A DNA stretch of 64,000 bases from Shewanella sp. OMA3-2 (GCF_021513195.1 NZ_CP090974.1:3360001-3424000), one strand, 5' to 3'; positions 1-9,341 are shown, numbered from the stretch's first letter. Numbers and translations are program-made. Notes: generated by a model not told the origin, from the letters alone.

Positions 1-1670
1 GTCAGGTCAAGTTTAATCTGCAACATCAACAACAAGCTTATAGCTTAAAAGTCGATACTGGTGGTTATGCTCGTCTGGGATATCACATTGCACAAGCTCG
101 CAAGCAGGCAAAAGCCAAACAACAGCCTTTCTTATTTCTTCACGGTGGCGACAGCTTTCAAGGCACACTGTATTTTCGTGAGTTTCAAGGCTCAGCCAAT
201 GCCCACTTACTCAATTTACTAAAACCCGACGCTATGGTACTTGGTAACCATGAAATTGATGCGGGTAACAGTCCAGTAAAAGCTTTTTTAAATCGCATCG
301 AATTCCCGTTAATGGCGGGTAATATGGACTTAAGCCAAGAAGAAACCCAAAAAGAAGGCGTATTGCGTGGTCATCCACAGTTATTAGATTACGACATAGA
401 GCAAGGCATTGCTAAAACCTTAATTAAGCCTTTCTATGATATGCAGATAGCTATTATCGGGATTACGTTAGATCAAATGCCATTGATTGCACGACCTGAT
501 CCTGACACCTTGTTTGTTAACGCCATTGACACCACTAAACGTACCGTTGATGCATTACATCAACAAGGCATAAAACATATCCTAGTATTAAGTCACTTAG
601 GGTTAGATCAAGACCGCGAGCTTGCCAGTAAAGTTGATGGCATTAGTTTAATTATTGGCGGTCATTCACATACCTTACAAGGTGACTTTAGCGCGGTTGG
701 CCTATCTAACCTGCCCTATGGCGAAACCGTTAATAATACCCCAATCTTTCACGCCGGAAAGTATGCCGAAACCATAGGCCTGCTTGAGCTATCTTTGGAT
801 AGAGATGGCCGAGTATGTCAATTTAGCGGTGATAACTATTTTATGCTCGGTAACACAGTGGAAGTGAGTCAAGCATCTGATGAAGTGGTACCTGAGGCAT
901 TACAACACGTACTAATCAATTCTCTGCGCCAACACCCTAATATGCTTGATGCAACGCAAGATGATGCCATTGATGAGGTTATTCAGTCACAGTATCGTCC
1001 AGCTTTAGTGGCATTAGAAAGTCAAATATTGGCACATATTCCCAAAGACTTTATTCATACTCGCCTGCCCAGTAAACATTTCCCTCACGGTAGCGAAATT
1101 GCCCCTTGGGTCAGTAGAAGCATGTTTAAAGCCACCCAATTAGTTGAGCCAAAATTAGATTTCGCACTGCATAATGCCGGTGGTGTAAGGCAATCGCTCA
1201 GTAAAGGTCAGCTTTCGGTTGCCGATGTATTTGGCCGTATATTGCCATTTGAACTGCCCTTAGTGACTTATCAAATTAAAGGTGAATATATTATTGAGGT
1301 ATTGGAATCTACCATTAACGCGGCAACAAATAACGGTGTAATGGGCACAGGCGCAGGCAGCTTTCCGTACCCATATGGGATCCGCTATAGCTATGATGGT
1401 AAGCAACCTCTAGGTGCCAGAATTACCCTGATTGAAGTGTACCGAAACGAACAATGGCAACTTTTACAGCCGAACGAGCTTTATATCGGGGTATCTAGCT
1501 CATATACCGCAACAGGACGTGAAGGCTATGACGCAATCTTAAAAGCTTTGTGGCAACAACCGGTCGAAAGTAAAAATCTACCTGAAGCATTTATTGACTT
1601 TGTTTGTCAGTATGGTTACAAAATAGGTCAACAACAAATTGTCAATATTAATTACATTAGCCATAGATAA
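1..1670 (+). CDS. 5'-nucleotidase / metallophosphatase family protein (5' partial)
   Basis: The reading frame is open from base 3, so the N-terminus and any signal peptide lie outside the window. It has the two-domain layout of the UshA-like 5'-nucleotidases that hydrolyse nucleotides in the periplasm. Metal-binding motifs are HGGDSFQGT (near base 140), LGNHEID (near 240), SHLGLD (near 595) and GGHSHT (near 658). The C-terminal nucleotidase domain is marked by NAGGVRQSL followed by GRILPFELPL (near 1170-1260). An internal ATG at 234 cannot be the true start because it falls inside the GNHE metal site. The family is clear; the substrate is not. The gene ends in TAA and is followed by a short gap before an exported small protein on the same strand. 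Confidence 0.88.
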   Translation, partial: QVKFNLQHQQQAYSLKVDTGGYARLGYHIAQARKQAKAKQQPFLFLHGGDSFQGTLYFREFQGSANAHLLNLLKPDAMVLGNHEIDAGNSPVKAFLNRIEFPLMAGNMDLSQEETQKEGVLRGHPQLLDYDIEQGIAKTLIKPFYDMQIAIIGITLDQMPLIARPDPDTLFVNAIDTTKRTVDALHQQGIKHILVLSHLGLDQDRELASKVDGISLIIGGHSHTLQGDFSAVGLSNLPYGETVNNTPIFHAGKYAETIGLLELSLDRDGRVCQFSGDNYFMLGNTVEVSQASDEVVPEALQHVLINSLRQHPNMLDATQDDAIDEVIQSQYRPALVALESQILAHIPKDFIHTRLPSKHFPHGSEIAPWVSRSMFKATQLVEPKLDFALHNAGGVRQSLSKGQLSVADVFGRILPFELPLVTYQIKGEYIIEVLESTINAATNNGVMGTGAGSFPYPYGIRYSYDGKQPLGARITLIEVYRNEQWQLLQPNELYIGVSSSYTATGREGYDAILKALWQQPVESKNLPEAFIDFVCQYGYKIGQQQIVNINYISHR

Positions 1671-1748
1671 TTTTTGGCTTTGATCACAGACGGCAATTGA
1701 CTCGCGTGTTTTAATGACGCCAATACTAAAAACAATTAAGGAACATTA

Positions 1749-2051
1749 ATGAAAACAAAATTGATTAAGGCACTTGCCGCTACAATGCTGGTATTAGGTG
1801 TGTCATCTGCCTGGGCTCAAGGTGTTATTCATCAGGGTGAAGTTATTGACACTATGAATGGTGGTGGCTATACCTATGTTCAAGTTAAAGAAGCCGACAA
1901 AACTTATTGGGCAGCGGGTCCACAAGTTGTAATAGTTAAAGGCGATAATGTTGAAATGTCTGAACAAATGTGGATGAGCGACTTCAAAAGCGCTAGCTTA
2001 GACCGCACCTTCGATGAAATTATGTTTGTCGGTCATATTACTAAAAAGTAA
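1749..2051 (+). CDS. NrfJ-related small periplasmic protein
   Basis: A 100-residue protein with an N-terminal signal peptide (about residues 1-23, ending AWA before Q). The mature part reads as a compact beta-rich domain with a GGGYTYVQV strand, a YWAAGP strand, a KGDNVEM turn and DFKSASLDRTFDEI near the end. This matches the pattern of small exported proteins annotated as NrfJ-related in Shewanella. The molecular role of that family is unclear. A good Shine-Dalgarno (AAGGA) lies just upstream of the ATG. It sits alone between the nucleotidase and an acetyltransferase. Confidence 0.7.
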   Translation: MKTKLIKALAATMLVLGVSSAWAQGVIHQGEVIDTMNGGGYTYVQVKEADKTYWAAGPQVVIVKGDNVEMSEQMWMSDFKSASLDRTFDEIMFVGHITKK

Positions 2052-2169
2052 CCATCAGTTTATGTCTGGTTAATGACATAAATAGCGCTACTTTAATAGT
2101 CGGTTAATCTTGACTAAGTTAACTTTAGCTGAGTTAGCCGATGTTTTATAACCCTTTCGAAAAAATACC

Positions 2170-2655
2170 ATGACCCAACTTCAAGTCGTTAGTTTTCTGC
2201 CTCGCCATGCAGCTGACATTAGTCATATTTATCATCAGTCAGTGCAAGCCATTAGCCACCCAAGATATAATCAAGCCAAAAAAGATGCTTGGTCGACTGC
2301 GCCTCGTTCAGCCAAATATTGGCTGCAGCAATATAAACACAGCAAAGCTTGGGTAATTGAAGGTGCATTAAAAAACGTACTAGGATTTATTGGCCTAGAA
2401 ACAGCATTCCCAAGCAAAGGGTATATCGATTGTCTTTATGTGCATCCAAGCTGCCAACACCAAGGTTTAGCCTCCCAGTTAATTCAACATGTTCAGCAAT
2501 GGGCAGCAGCGCAACACTATGCTCAACTCCGCGTTGATGCATCGTATTTATCTAAACCCCTATTTGAGAAAAATGGCTTTGTGTTAATTGAATCAAATTT
2601 ACGAGTAAAGAAAGGACAAACTTTAGCGACGTTTACCTTAATCAAAGCGTTGTGA
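2170..2655 (+). CDS. GNAT-family N-acetyltransferase
   Basis: A 161-residue protein with the GNAT fold: YIDCLYVHPSCQHQGLASQLI (about residues 96-116) is the beta4 strand plus the acetyl-CoA pyrophosphate loop (Q-x-x-G-x-A). LRVDASYLSKPLFEKNGF near residue 120-138 is the usual beta5/alpha4 segment. The substrate cannot be told from sequence. The 3' end overlaps by 18 bases the end of a convergent, frameshifted minus-strand gene. Confidence 0.85.
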   Translation: MTQLQVVSFLPRHAADISHIYHQSVQAISHPRYNQAKKDAWSTAPRSAKYWLQQYKHSKAWVIEGALKNVLGFIGLETAFPSKGYIDCLYVHPSCQHQGLASQLIQHVQQWAAAQHYAQLRVDASYLSKPLFEKNGFVLIESNLRVKKGQTLATFTLIKAL

Positions 2656-2867
2656 GTTTTTATTTAACAGGGGTTGCAGCATACTTTCAAGTCCATTCAA
2701 TTTCACTTCATACATTAACGCTAACTGTTGACCTAACTTGCCTTCAGGAAACCCTTTAGCGTGAAACCAGACTAAATAAGGCTCAGGTAACTCTAATAAC
2801 TTTCGCCGGCATACTTACCAAAAGGCATAGTTTGGTTGATCGCTTCCAGTAACTGCTGTTCATTCAT
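2638..2867 (-). pseudogene. frameshifted DUF3820-family protein (putative quorum-sensing-regulated virulence factor family)
   Basis: Reading from ATG at 2867 gives MNEQQLLEAI...TMPFGKYAG and then a stop. Shifting frame once near 2804-2809 restores RRKLLELPEPYLVWF, then HAKGFPEGKLGQQLALMYEV and LNGLESMLQPLL to a TAA at 2638. The two parts together match the short (about 75 aa) DUF3820 proteins, which carry the MPFGKY and KGFPEGKLG motifs. The total length of 230 nt is one base short of a 77-codon gene, so a single base (probably a C in the GGCC of codons for G-R) is missing. It is either a recent pseudogene or a base-call error. It converges on and overlaps the acetyltransferase gene. Confidence 0.8.
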
Positions 2868-3215
2868 AAATCTGCTTTTTACCTCAGTAATTAGACAATC
2901 AATTATATTATTTTGACATAAAAAAATAAAAAAATAGCTACATTTGATTATATTAAAACAATAATTCTACTCAAGCACCTTAGTTAAATAAAATCGTTCT
3001 TTATAACATATTCTTCAAGCGACTCATTCTATTAACCTTTTAGCAACATTGACGCTAATGACTTAGTAGAGTCATTTTTTTGTTGAACAACAGGATAGCG
3101 TCAACAAAACAACATCTAGACAGTTTAGAAAAAGTGTCAAAAATCAGCTAATTGACGCCCCATACCACACAAGACTAAAGTAAAGCCATATCACTCAATT
3201 ATGAGGGGCAGGTAA
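2868..3215. other. intergenic region upstream of the parA-like gene
   Basis: No coding sequence seen. It is AT-rich. It holds TTGACGCT at 3049-3056, its exact reverse complement AGCGTCAA at 3097-3104 and TTGACGCC at 3152-3159, spaced about 50 bp apart. These could be operator or centromere sites for the ParA/RHH pair downstream, but the copies are short and could be chance. A 7-bp hairpin with a T tract sits at 3057-3081. Confidence 0.45.
3057..3081 (+). terminator. possible small hairpin terminator
   Basis: Inverted repeat AATGACT / AGTCATT with a 6-nt loop followed by seven T residues. There is no plus-strand gene close upstream for it to terminate, so it may end a short leader or small RNA, or be chance. 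Confidence 0.3.
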
Positions 3216-3962
3216 ATGATTATTCTAATTGGTGGAGAAAAAGGCGGCAGTGGTAAAAGCTGTCTAGCGCAAAATATTGCAGTATTTCTTACTAAAGAAA
3301 CCAAAGCCAGTGTCATTATGGTCGATTGTGACCCACAGCGAACAACATCAGATTGGATCCAAGCACGTAATAATAATCCGCAACTACCGGCGATTAACTG
3401 TGTACAACTTTACGGAAAAATACGTAACGACTTATTAAGTTTAGAGCAACATTATGACTATGTTTTAGTTGATTGCGGCGGCCAAGATAACCTTGCCCTT
3501 AGAGCGACAATGTCAGTGGCATCACATGTACTAATGCCACTTAGACCAAAACGACGTGATCTTAAAACCGTCAGCCACATGGATGATATTGTATCAACAT
3601 GTATGATGATAAACCCTAAAATGCGCGCCGCATTTGTGATCACTCAATGCCCTAATTTACCTAATCAAGCTGGGCGAATTTTAGAAGCTAAAGATGTCTG
3701 TCGCACCTATGACATTGACGTGTTAGAGGCCATCAATTACTGCCGGAACATTTATGATGACAGCGAAGAGTCGGGCTTATCGGTCATTGAAATAGAACCA
3801 AATGGTAAAGCTGCTGAAGAAATGCGCGCAATAGCATGTGAATTACTGCAAGCAGAAAATGCTGCACAAATAATGGAACAGCGCTTATCGCCTAACAATG
3901 TCACTTCACTGAGGGGGAATTATGGCACTGGCCGATCTCAAGAAAAACGCCTCGTCATGTAA
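3216..3962 (+). CDS. ParA/Soj-family ATPase
   Basis: A 248-residue ParA-type ATPase. The deviant Walker A motif KGGSGKS is at about residues 9-15, VMVDCDPQRTTSDW (about 35-48) is the A' motif, and YVLVDCGGQDN near 80-90 is Walker B. ParA proteins segregate DNA or position protein complexes using ATP and a DNA-binding partner. The partner here is probably the overlapping downstream gene, whose start codon lies 41 bases inside the end of this one. A strong Shine-Dalgarno (GAGGGGCAGG) precedes the ATG. This is a plasmid-style partition pair sitting on what otherwise looks like core chromosome. No replication gene is nearby. Confidence 0.88.
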   Translation: MIILIGGEKGGSGKSCLAQNIAVFLTKETKASVIMVDCDPQRTTSDWIQARNNNPQLPAINCVQLYGKIRNDLLSLEQHYDYVLVDCGGQDNLALRATMSVASHVLMPLRPKRRDLKTVSHMDDIVSTCMMINPKMRAAFVITQCPNLPNQAGRILEAKDVCRTYDIDVLEAINYCRNIYDDSEESGLSVIEIEPNGKAAEEMRAIACELLQAENAAQIMEQRLSPNNVTSLRGNYGTGRSQEKRLVM

Positions 3963-4347
3963 ATCGAGTTTTAACAGGCAAATGTCGATTGAAGAATTTA
4001 TCGACACCGCCAACCTATATGCATTAGGGCAAACACATGAGTTTACTCAATCTAATAATGTGGTCGACTTTCTGCAGTGCCGTGATAACAAACGCGCTAT
4101 TACCGCGCTTAGCATCCCCACTGAGCCAGTCAATTTAGCCAGTAAGCAGCCTTTTAGGCGAGCCACATTCACCTTAAGTGAACAGGCGATTAGCCAATTG
4201 GCGCAGTGTAGTCAGGCGAGTCAGATAGCCAAATCAAAATTAATCCGGCACTTAATTGCCGAACACAATTTATTATCCGATGAAGATAAGCAACATATTT
4301 ATCAAAAACTTGCATTAGAAACTCAGCTTAACTCTATTCCTACATAG
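3922..4347 (+). CDS. ribbon-helix-helix-type partner of ParA (putative centromere-binding protein)
   Basis: A 141-residue protein with a disordered N-terminal half and a C-terminal segment RRATFTLSEQAISQLAQCSQ followed by KSKLIRHLI (about residues 93-128), which fits a ribbon-helix-helix DNA-binding fold. It overlaps the end of the ParA gene by 41 bases and has its own Shine-Dalgarno (GAGGGGG) inside parA, the usual arrangement of ParA with a small RHH partner (ParG/Omega-like). The role as a partition or operator-binding protein is inferred from fold and context, as no close family was recognised. Confidence 0.6.
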   Translation: MALADLKKNASSCKSSFNRQMSIEEFIDTANLYALGQTHEFTQSNNVVDFLQCRDNKRAITALSIPTEPVNLASKQPFRRATFTLSEQAISQLAQCSQASQIAKSKLIRHLIAEHNLLSDEDKQHIYQKLALETQLNSIPT

Positions 4348-4383
4348 ACATTACAACGGTATTTATTTATCCCCTCCCTTTTT

Positions 4384-4417
4384 ACTGGCAACATTAATTG
4401 TTTGCCAGTTTTTTTTT
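4384..4417 (+). terminator. Rho-independent terminator of the parA-RHH operon
   Basis: Perfect 8-bp stem ACTGGCAA / TTGCCAGT, 10-nt loop, then eight T residues, 36 bases after the RHH stop codon. Confidence 0.85.
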
Positions 4418-4481
4418 ATCTGCTTGAAAATTGACTCACTTTACCCCATCTCTTAATTATCATCTAAATTAGAGCCTGATC

Positions 4482-5306
4482 ATGATTGCCATTATAATTG
4501 TCTCCATTATTGCTATTACAGCAATAGGTTGGATAACCAGTGCCTCATTTAGACGAGAGCGTCATCGCCAACAAGTTTGTCAGCAAGCCTTCCCTAAACC
4601 TTGGCGGATTATATTGCGGCATCGATTTCCGTATTTTAAAAGTATGCCAACTGATTTACAGTTACAGCTTAAAAAACATATTCAAATTTTTATAGATGAA
4701 AAACAATTTATTGGCTGTGACGGACTGGTCATTACCGATGAGATAAAAGTCACCGTTGCTGCACAAGCTTGTTTACTATTACTGAATCGTAAAACGGACT
4801 ACTACCCTAACCTCAAACAGATTTTAATTTACCCACACGCTTTTATCGTAGAACAGCAAAAAGTCGATTTTGCCGGTGTAACCTCACAACACAGAAGTGT
4901 GCTACTAGGTGAGTCATGGGGAAACGGCAAAGTCATTCTGTCATGGCAAAACACCCTCAATGGCGCAGCTGACCCATATGATGGTGAAAATGTGGTGATT
5001 CATGAATTTGCTCATCAACTCGATCAAGAAAATGGTCCAGCTAATGGCGCCCCTGCATTACGACAAATTAACGATTATGCTCATTGGTCATCCACGCTAG
5101 GTAAAGAATTTAATCAGTTACAGTATTGCGCGTCACAGAAAATACCGTCATTATTCAATTACTATGGTGCGACCAATCCCGCAGAGTTTTTTGCGGTAAT
5201 AAGCGAAACCTTTTTTGAAAAACCAAAACAGTTCTTTCAACAGCATCCTAAATTGTATAATGAGTTAAGTCAGTTTTATCAATTAGACCCAATACATTGG
5301 CACTAA
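4482..5306 (+). CDS. mtfA: MtfA-family zinc-dependent peptidase
   Basis: A 274-residue protein close in length to E. coli MtfA (265 aa). The zinc metallopeptidase signature HEFAHQLDQENG (about residues 175-186) has the HExxH pair, and NPAEFFAVISETFFEKP (about 228-244) supplies the downstream glutamate helix typical of the family. A hydrophobic N-terminal segment (residues 1-23) suggests a membrane anchor, which is common in non-enterobacterial members. In E. coli MtfA binds the repressor Mlc and so affects PTS sugar control; whether that holds here is unknown. It is monocistronic, after a terminator. Confidence 0.88.
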   Translation: MIAIIIVSIIAITAIGWITSASFRRERHRQQVCQQAFPKPWRIILRHRFPYFKSMPTDLQLQLKKHIQIFIDEKQFIGCDGLVITDEIKVTVAAQACLLLLNRKTDYYPNLKQILIYPHAFIVEQQKVDFAGVTSQHRSVLLGESWGNGKVILSWQNTLNGAADPYDGENVVIHEFAHQLDQENGPANGAPALRQINDYAHWSSTLGKEFNQLQYCASQKIPSLFNYYGATNPAEFFAVISETFFEKPKQFFQQHPKLYNELSQFYQLDPIHWH

Positions 5307-5418
5307 AAATATAATGTACTCACAACTCACTCTTTTTAGCCAAAATACTGAAAATCTTTTTATAGAAAATAACAATAACAATAACAACACAATATTCGTT
5401 TAATCAGCAGGGATAACC

Positions 5419-6051
5419 ATGCAATCAATTATTCATAAACTGGGCTTTATCGCAGTATTACTCACCACAGTGAGTGCATTTGATATTAACGCTAATTCGT
5501 TACAACAACTCGACAGTGAAACCACTGCTGAACAAGCAAATAAAGCGGTAATAAAGAAAGATAACCAACACACTCTCGCAAGTCAGCTAAGCAGTGATGA
5601 AACACAAGCTGTTATCACTAACCTAAACCAAGTTGACCAAACATTAGATAGCCAAGGGTTAACAGAAGAAGACAGCCATAAGGTTAATGCCTTACTCAAC
5701 CAGTTAAATGAAAGTGCAATGTCGGCTGACTGGGAAAACTATTTTAGCTTATATCATCCAGATGCTATTTTTATTGGCACTGATGCCAATGAGCGTTGGA
5801 ATATGGTGCAATTTAAGCAATATGCTACGCCCTCTAAAGGCTGGCGTTATGATCTGCAAGCTCGTCATTTACTTCAAATTGGCGATGTTATTGTATTTGA
5901 TGAGCAGCTTTATAGCTCTTCATACGGCATTAGCCGTGGCACTGGTGCGCTAATTAATACTGAACAAGGTTGGAAGATAGCGCAATATCATTTAAGTTTT
6001 CCAATTCCAAATGATAAAGCCAAACGTATTACATCGTTAATTAAACAATAA
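5419..6051 (+). CDS. exported protein with an NTF2-like (SnoaL/DUF4440-type) domain
   Basis: A 210-residue protein with a signal peptide (about residues 1-26). Residues 27-85 are polar and helix-rich. The C-terminal half, from LNQLNESAMSADWENYFSLY (about 93-112) through DAIFIGTDANERW and TGALINTEQGWKIAQYHLS, is a cone-shaped NTF2-like domain. These domains bind small ligands or act in catalysis or adaptor roles, and the role here is not identifiable. It ends at a bidirectional terminator shared with the convergent HDOD gene. Confidence 0.7.
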   Translation: MQSIIHKLGFIAVLLTTVSAFDINANSLQQLDSETTAEQANKAVIKKDNQHTLASQLSSDETQAVITNLNQVDQTLDSQGLTEEDSHKVNALLNQLNESAMSADWENYFSLYHPDAIFIGTDANERWNMVQFKQYATPSKGWRYDLQARHLLQIGDVIVFDEQLYSSSYGISRGTGALINTEQGWKIAQYHLSFPIPNDKAKRITSLIKQ

Positions 6052-6095
6052 TACGACGAGTATTGTTCTTTACATACCACAAAGCGAGTTAATTT

Positions 6096-6127
6096 AAAGC
6101 CCTTAATGAGTTATCACTAAGGGCTTT
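6096..6127. terminator. bidirectional Rho-independent terminator
   Basis: 10-bp stem AAAGCCCTTA / TAAGGGCTTT with a 12-nt loop, T tract on the plus strand and A tract giving a T tail on the minus strand. It separates two convergent genes. Confidence 0.85.
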
Positions 6128-6153
6128 TTTAAACTAGATGGATAGCGGAAAGC

Positions 6154-7614
6154 TTATTTCATTGCCACACCAAAACACACATTAGCGAGTTGTGAAAAAT
6201 GGGTGAAAGTATCAAAATCAATGGCCTCAAACCGTCTAAATGAAGCATGCCTATCAGCATAAAAAACACCTAATACCTTAGTGCCTACCATTAATGGCGC
6301 GATCAGAAAACCTTCACGAGATAAGTTCTCAGTCATATCTGCGGTCACGCTTTGTGGTTCAGTTCCAGTTACCTGCGGTATCCAGTAAGGTTTTTTCTGT
6401 TCAATACACTGAGCAAAAATAGATTGTTGATCGGTTAACTCAATCACAAAATTGGTTTTCATCGTTTGAGCATCATCACCCATAGAGACTCTAGGCAACA
6501 ACGTTTTTCTATTGGGTGACAATAGCAATGCACCGCAACGATCAACACCAACCCCGGTGAATATTCCTTCAAGCGCGGTTTGCATTATCTGATTAAAGTC
6601 CGTTTTGTTTATAGCAAAACCAGTTAACTCACGTAATTTAGCTAATTGAATCATTAAATTAGCTTCCCGAACGATATTAATAGGTTGAGGAGCGTCGAGT
6701 GACTCAAACACGTTTGCCGTATTAGGAATAAACTCAACTAACACCTTAGCACCATAATCTACAGCCAGTTTATGGGTAACTTGATTACAGCGAATTAATC
6801 GTAAATTAAGTTCTTCTAAACTAACATCAAGCATATCAGCGGCTTGTTGTAAGCGTTTTTGAAAACCTTGCGGATCTAACTGAGGTTGTGCAATTGACTC
6901 AGCTAATTTATCGGCTATAAAAATACAGCGAATTTCAGGCATACGCTCATCCGGATTATTCAGTGCTTTAAGTAGCAAATCACCTAACCCCCAGTTTCTG
7001 GCAATACCTTGAGTCAATTGATTGAATGATGTACCAAGCTCTGCACGAATAATATTGAGCTGTTCGACACCATCTTGTGTTGAGAGTAATTTGGCATCTA
7101 ACTCATCTAGTAATTCTCCACCAGTACTCCAAAAAGCACTCTCACCTATGCGATAAAGCAAAGTGGCAATAAACACCTCTTCCCTTAATGCCTCATCTCT
7201 ATCACTCACCATCATTCGGGCAATCATTGCCGCGTGAAATGATTGCGCCATCAGCTTTAATAAGCGCTTGAATACACTATCGGAAAGATTGTGGCTTTCT
7301 AGTAAACTGGATAATAATCTGGCGGTTAGACAGATATTTCGAATAGTATCAAATCCTAATACCACTGCAGCTCGGCTAACAGTAGAAACTTGATTAATAC
7401 CTTTATTATAAGTTGCACTATTAGCAACCCGTAAAATGCGTGAGGTCAGCGCATTGTCGTGCATCACACTGCGACCCAGTAACGATAAAGAGGAGACGTC
7501 ATCCTTGGCAAGCTGCTCTAAATCTCTAACGGTTGAACATAGGGCTGGCATTTCTTGATCACTAATGCGCTTGGTCCAATATTCAACACCTTTGTGAGAT
7601 TGATTGGCTGTCAT
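6154..7614 (-). CDS. HDOD-GAF domain signalling protein
   Basis: An HDOD domain covers roughly the first 290 residues (MPALCSTVRDLEQLAKDD, SRILRVANSATYNKG, AAVVLGFDTIRNICL). A C-terminal GAF-like domain follows (about 320-486, with FTGVGVDRCGALLLSPN and LIAPLMVGTKVLGVFYAD). HDOD is a relative of HD phosphohydrolases that lacks the catalytic set, and these proteins act in signalling or stress regulation. The frame opens at a TTG at 7656, but the ATG at 7614 gives MTANQSHKG and is the more likely start, making 486 aa. It is a single gene between two terminators. Confidence 0.8.
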   Translation of the reverse strand: MTANQSHKGVEYWTKRISDQEMPALCSTVRDLEQLAKDDVSSLSLLGRSVMHDNALTSRILRVANSATYNKGINQVSTVSRAAVVLGFDTIRNICLTARLLSSLLESHNLSDSVFKRLLKLMAQSFHAAMIARMMVSDRDEALREEVFIATLLYRIGESAFWSTGGELLDELDAKLLSTQDGVEQLNIIRAELGTSFNQLTQGIARNWGLGDLLLKALNNPDERMPEIRCIFIADKLAESIAQPQLDPQGFQKRLQQAADMLDVSLEELNLRLIRCNQVTHKLAVDYGAKVLVEFIPNTANVFESLDAPQPINIVREANLMIQLAKLRELTGFAINKTDFNQIMQTALEGIFTGVGVDRCGALLLSPNRKTLLPRVSMGDDAQTMKTNFVIELTDQQSIFAQCIEQKKPYWIPQVTGTEPQSVTADMTENLSREGFLIAPLMVGTKVLGVFYADRHASFRRFEAIDFDTFTHFSQLANVCFGVAMK

Positions 7615-7724
7615 AGTTGTCTTTTTTATTAAATAATTGTGGATATATTGTGACAAGTATACTCAAGATAGCTCTATGATGGAGATCTTATTAATACTCA
7701 AGTTGATAAAATAGGACGCGATAT

Positions 7725-7748
7725 AAAAAAGCGGCCCATTAAGGGCCG
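7725..7748 (-). terminator. Rho-independent terminator (minus strand) after aceA
   Basis: Read on the minus strand, CGGCCC-TTAAT-GGGCCG is followed by C and six T residues. It lies about 185 nt after the aceA stop. Confidence 0.8.
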
Positions 7749-7852
7749 TAACACAAGCGAGTTGGTTAAAAACTTACGGGTAGGAAGTAAACCAACAATA
7801 AGAATCAACAACAAAGCTTGCAAGCTTATGATCCAAAAGGTTGGATAAAAGT

Positions 7853-7882
7853 CCCGTGCGGCCTGTAGGAGAACCGCACGGG
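7853..7882 (-). other. stable hairpin in the aceA 3' region
   Basis: Perfect 9-bp GC-rich stem CCCGTGCGG / CCGCACGGG with a 12-nt loop, 50 nt after the aceA stop and upstream of the real T-tailed terminator. It lacks a proper T run. It may stabilise the aceA mRNA 3' end or act as a weak first terminator. Confidence 0.6.
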
Positions 7883-7931
7883 GTTACAACAGTCGCAAAG
7901 CGACTAAACTGTAAAACGGTACATTTAAATC

Positions 7932-9254
7932 TTAAAACTGTTCTTCTTCAGTAGAACCGGTTAATGCAGTTACTGAAGACTTGCCACCTTGAATACAGGT
8001 GGTCACTTGGTCAAAGTAACCCGTACCCACCTCTTGTTGATGAGAAACAAACGTATAACCTTTTTCTGCTGCAGCAAACTCAACTTCTTGCACTTTTTCA
8101 ACATAGTGCTTCATACCTTCGCCACGTGCATAGTCATAGGCTAAATCGAACATGTTGTACCACATGTTATGAATGCCCGCTAATGTGATGAACTGATACT
8201 TATAGCCCATATTTGATAGCTCTTGCTGGAATTTAGCAATGGTTGCATCATCCAAATTCTTCTTCCAGTTAAACGAAGGAGAACAGTTATAAGCAAGCAG
8301 TTGATCTGGATACTTAGCATGAATTGCATCAGCAAATCTCTTTGCTTCTTCAAGACAAGGCTTAGCCGTTTCACACCAAAGTAAATCTGAGTAAGGCGCA
8401 TAAGCAAGACCACGAGAAATCGCTTGGTCTAAACCCGCTCTAACACGATAGAAACCTTCAGAGGTACGCTCGCCAGTCACAAACTCACTATCATAAGCAT
8501 CACAATCTGATGTCATTAAATCTGCAGCGTTTGCATCAGTACGTGCAATAACTAATGTATCTACGCCACTGACATCCGCCGCAAGACGTGCTGCAACCAG
8601 TTTTTGAATCGCTTCTTGGGTAGGCACTAAAACCTTACCGCCCATGTGACCGCACTTTTTAACTGACGCTAATTGGTCTTCAAAGTGAACACCTGCAGCA
8701 CCGGCATCAATCATTGACTTCATCAGTTCAAATGCATTCAATACACCACCGAAACCCGCTTCAGCATCAGCAACAATAGGTAAGAAATAATCGGTATAAT
8801 TCTTATCACCTGGATTGATTTCTTTGCCCCACTGAATTTGGTCAGCACGACGGAATGAGTTATTGATACGGCTCACTACCGCGGGTACCGAGTTAGCTGG
8901 ATATAAAGATTGGTCTGGGTACATGGTGCCAGCTAAGTTAGCATCAGCAGCAACCTGCCAGCCTGAAAGATAAATAGCTTCAATACCCGCTTTAGCTTGC
9001 TGAACAGCTTGGCCGCCCGTTAATGCACCTAAAGAGTTAACATAACCTTTTTTAGCGCCACCATTGACTAATTCCCATAGTCTTGCCGCACCAAGCTTGG
9101 CAATAGTGTTTTCAGGCACGACTGAACCACGTAAGGCGACCACTTCTTCTGCAGTAAATGGACGTTTAACCCCTTTCCAACGTGGATTTTCAGCCCAATC
9201 TTTTTTGATTGCATCGACTTGTTGTTGACGAGTTAGTTGTGTTGCCTTAGTCAT
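7932..9254 (-). CDS. aceA: isocitrate lyase
   Basis: A 440-residue isocitrate lyase that splits isocitrate into glyoxylate and succinate, the first step of the glyoxylate shunt. The catalytic-loop signature KKCGHMGG is at about residues 199-206, with the active-site cysteine. [12 protein letters not shown] and [13 protein letters not shown] are characteristic. The length matches short bacterial AceA (about 434-440 aa). It is the second gene of an operon with aceB (gap 87 nt with a hairpin). The start has a good Shine-Dalgarno (AAGGAG). Confidence 0.97.
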   Translation of the reverse strand: MTKATQLTRQQQVDAIKKDWAENPRWKGVKRPFTAEEVVALRGSVVPENTIAKLGAARLWELVNGGAKKGYVNSLGALTGGQAVQQAKAGIEAIYLSGWQVAADANLAGTMYPDQSLYPANSVPAVVSRINNSFRRADQIQWGKEINPGDKNYTDYFLPIVADAEAGFGGVLNAFELMKSMIDAGAAGVHFEDQLASVKKCGHMGGKVLVPTQEAIQKLVAARLAADVSGVDTLVIARTDANAADLMTSDCDAYDSEFVTGERTSEGFYRVRAGLDQAISRGLAYAPYSDLLWCETAKPCLEEAKRFADAIHAKYPDQLLAYNCSPSFNWKKNLDDATIAKFQQELSNMGYKYQFITLAGIHNMWYNMFDLAYDYARGEGMKHYVEKVQEVEFAAAEKGYTFVSHQQEVGTGYFDQVTTCIQGGKSSVTALTGSTEEEQF

Positions 9255-9290
9255 AATGTGACTCCTTGCTGTGTGATTGCTAGTTTGTTA

Positions 9291-9316
9291 TCACGACTGC
9301 ACAATGCAGTGCGTGA
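9291..9316 (-). other. intercistronic hairpin between aceB and aceA
   Basis: Near-perfect inverted repeat TCACGACTGCA / TGCAGTGCGTGA with a 3-nt loop, one base bulged. There is no T tract. It lies between the aceB stop and the aceA Shine-Dalgarno, a position where such hairpins often set the relative level of the two messages. Confidence 0.55.
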
Positions 9317-9341
9317 GATTCTATAATTCAGTAATTTAATA

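Noticed and set aside
234..300. ATG at 234 as start of the 5'-nucleotidase
   Set aside because: The frame is open upstream and carries the HGGDSFQGT metal motif, so the true start is outside the window.
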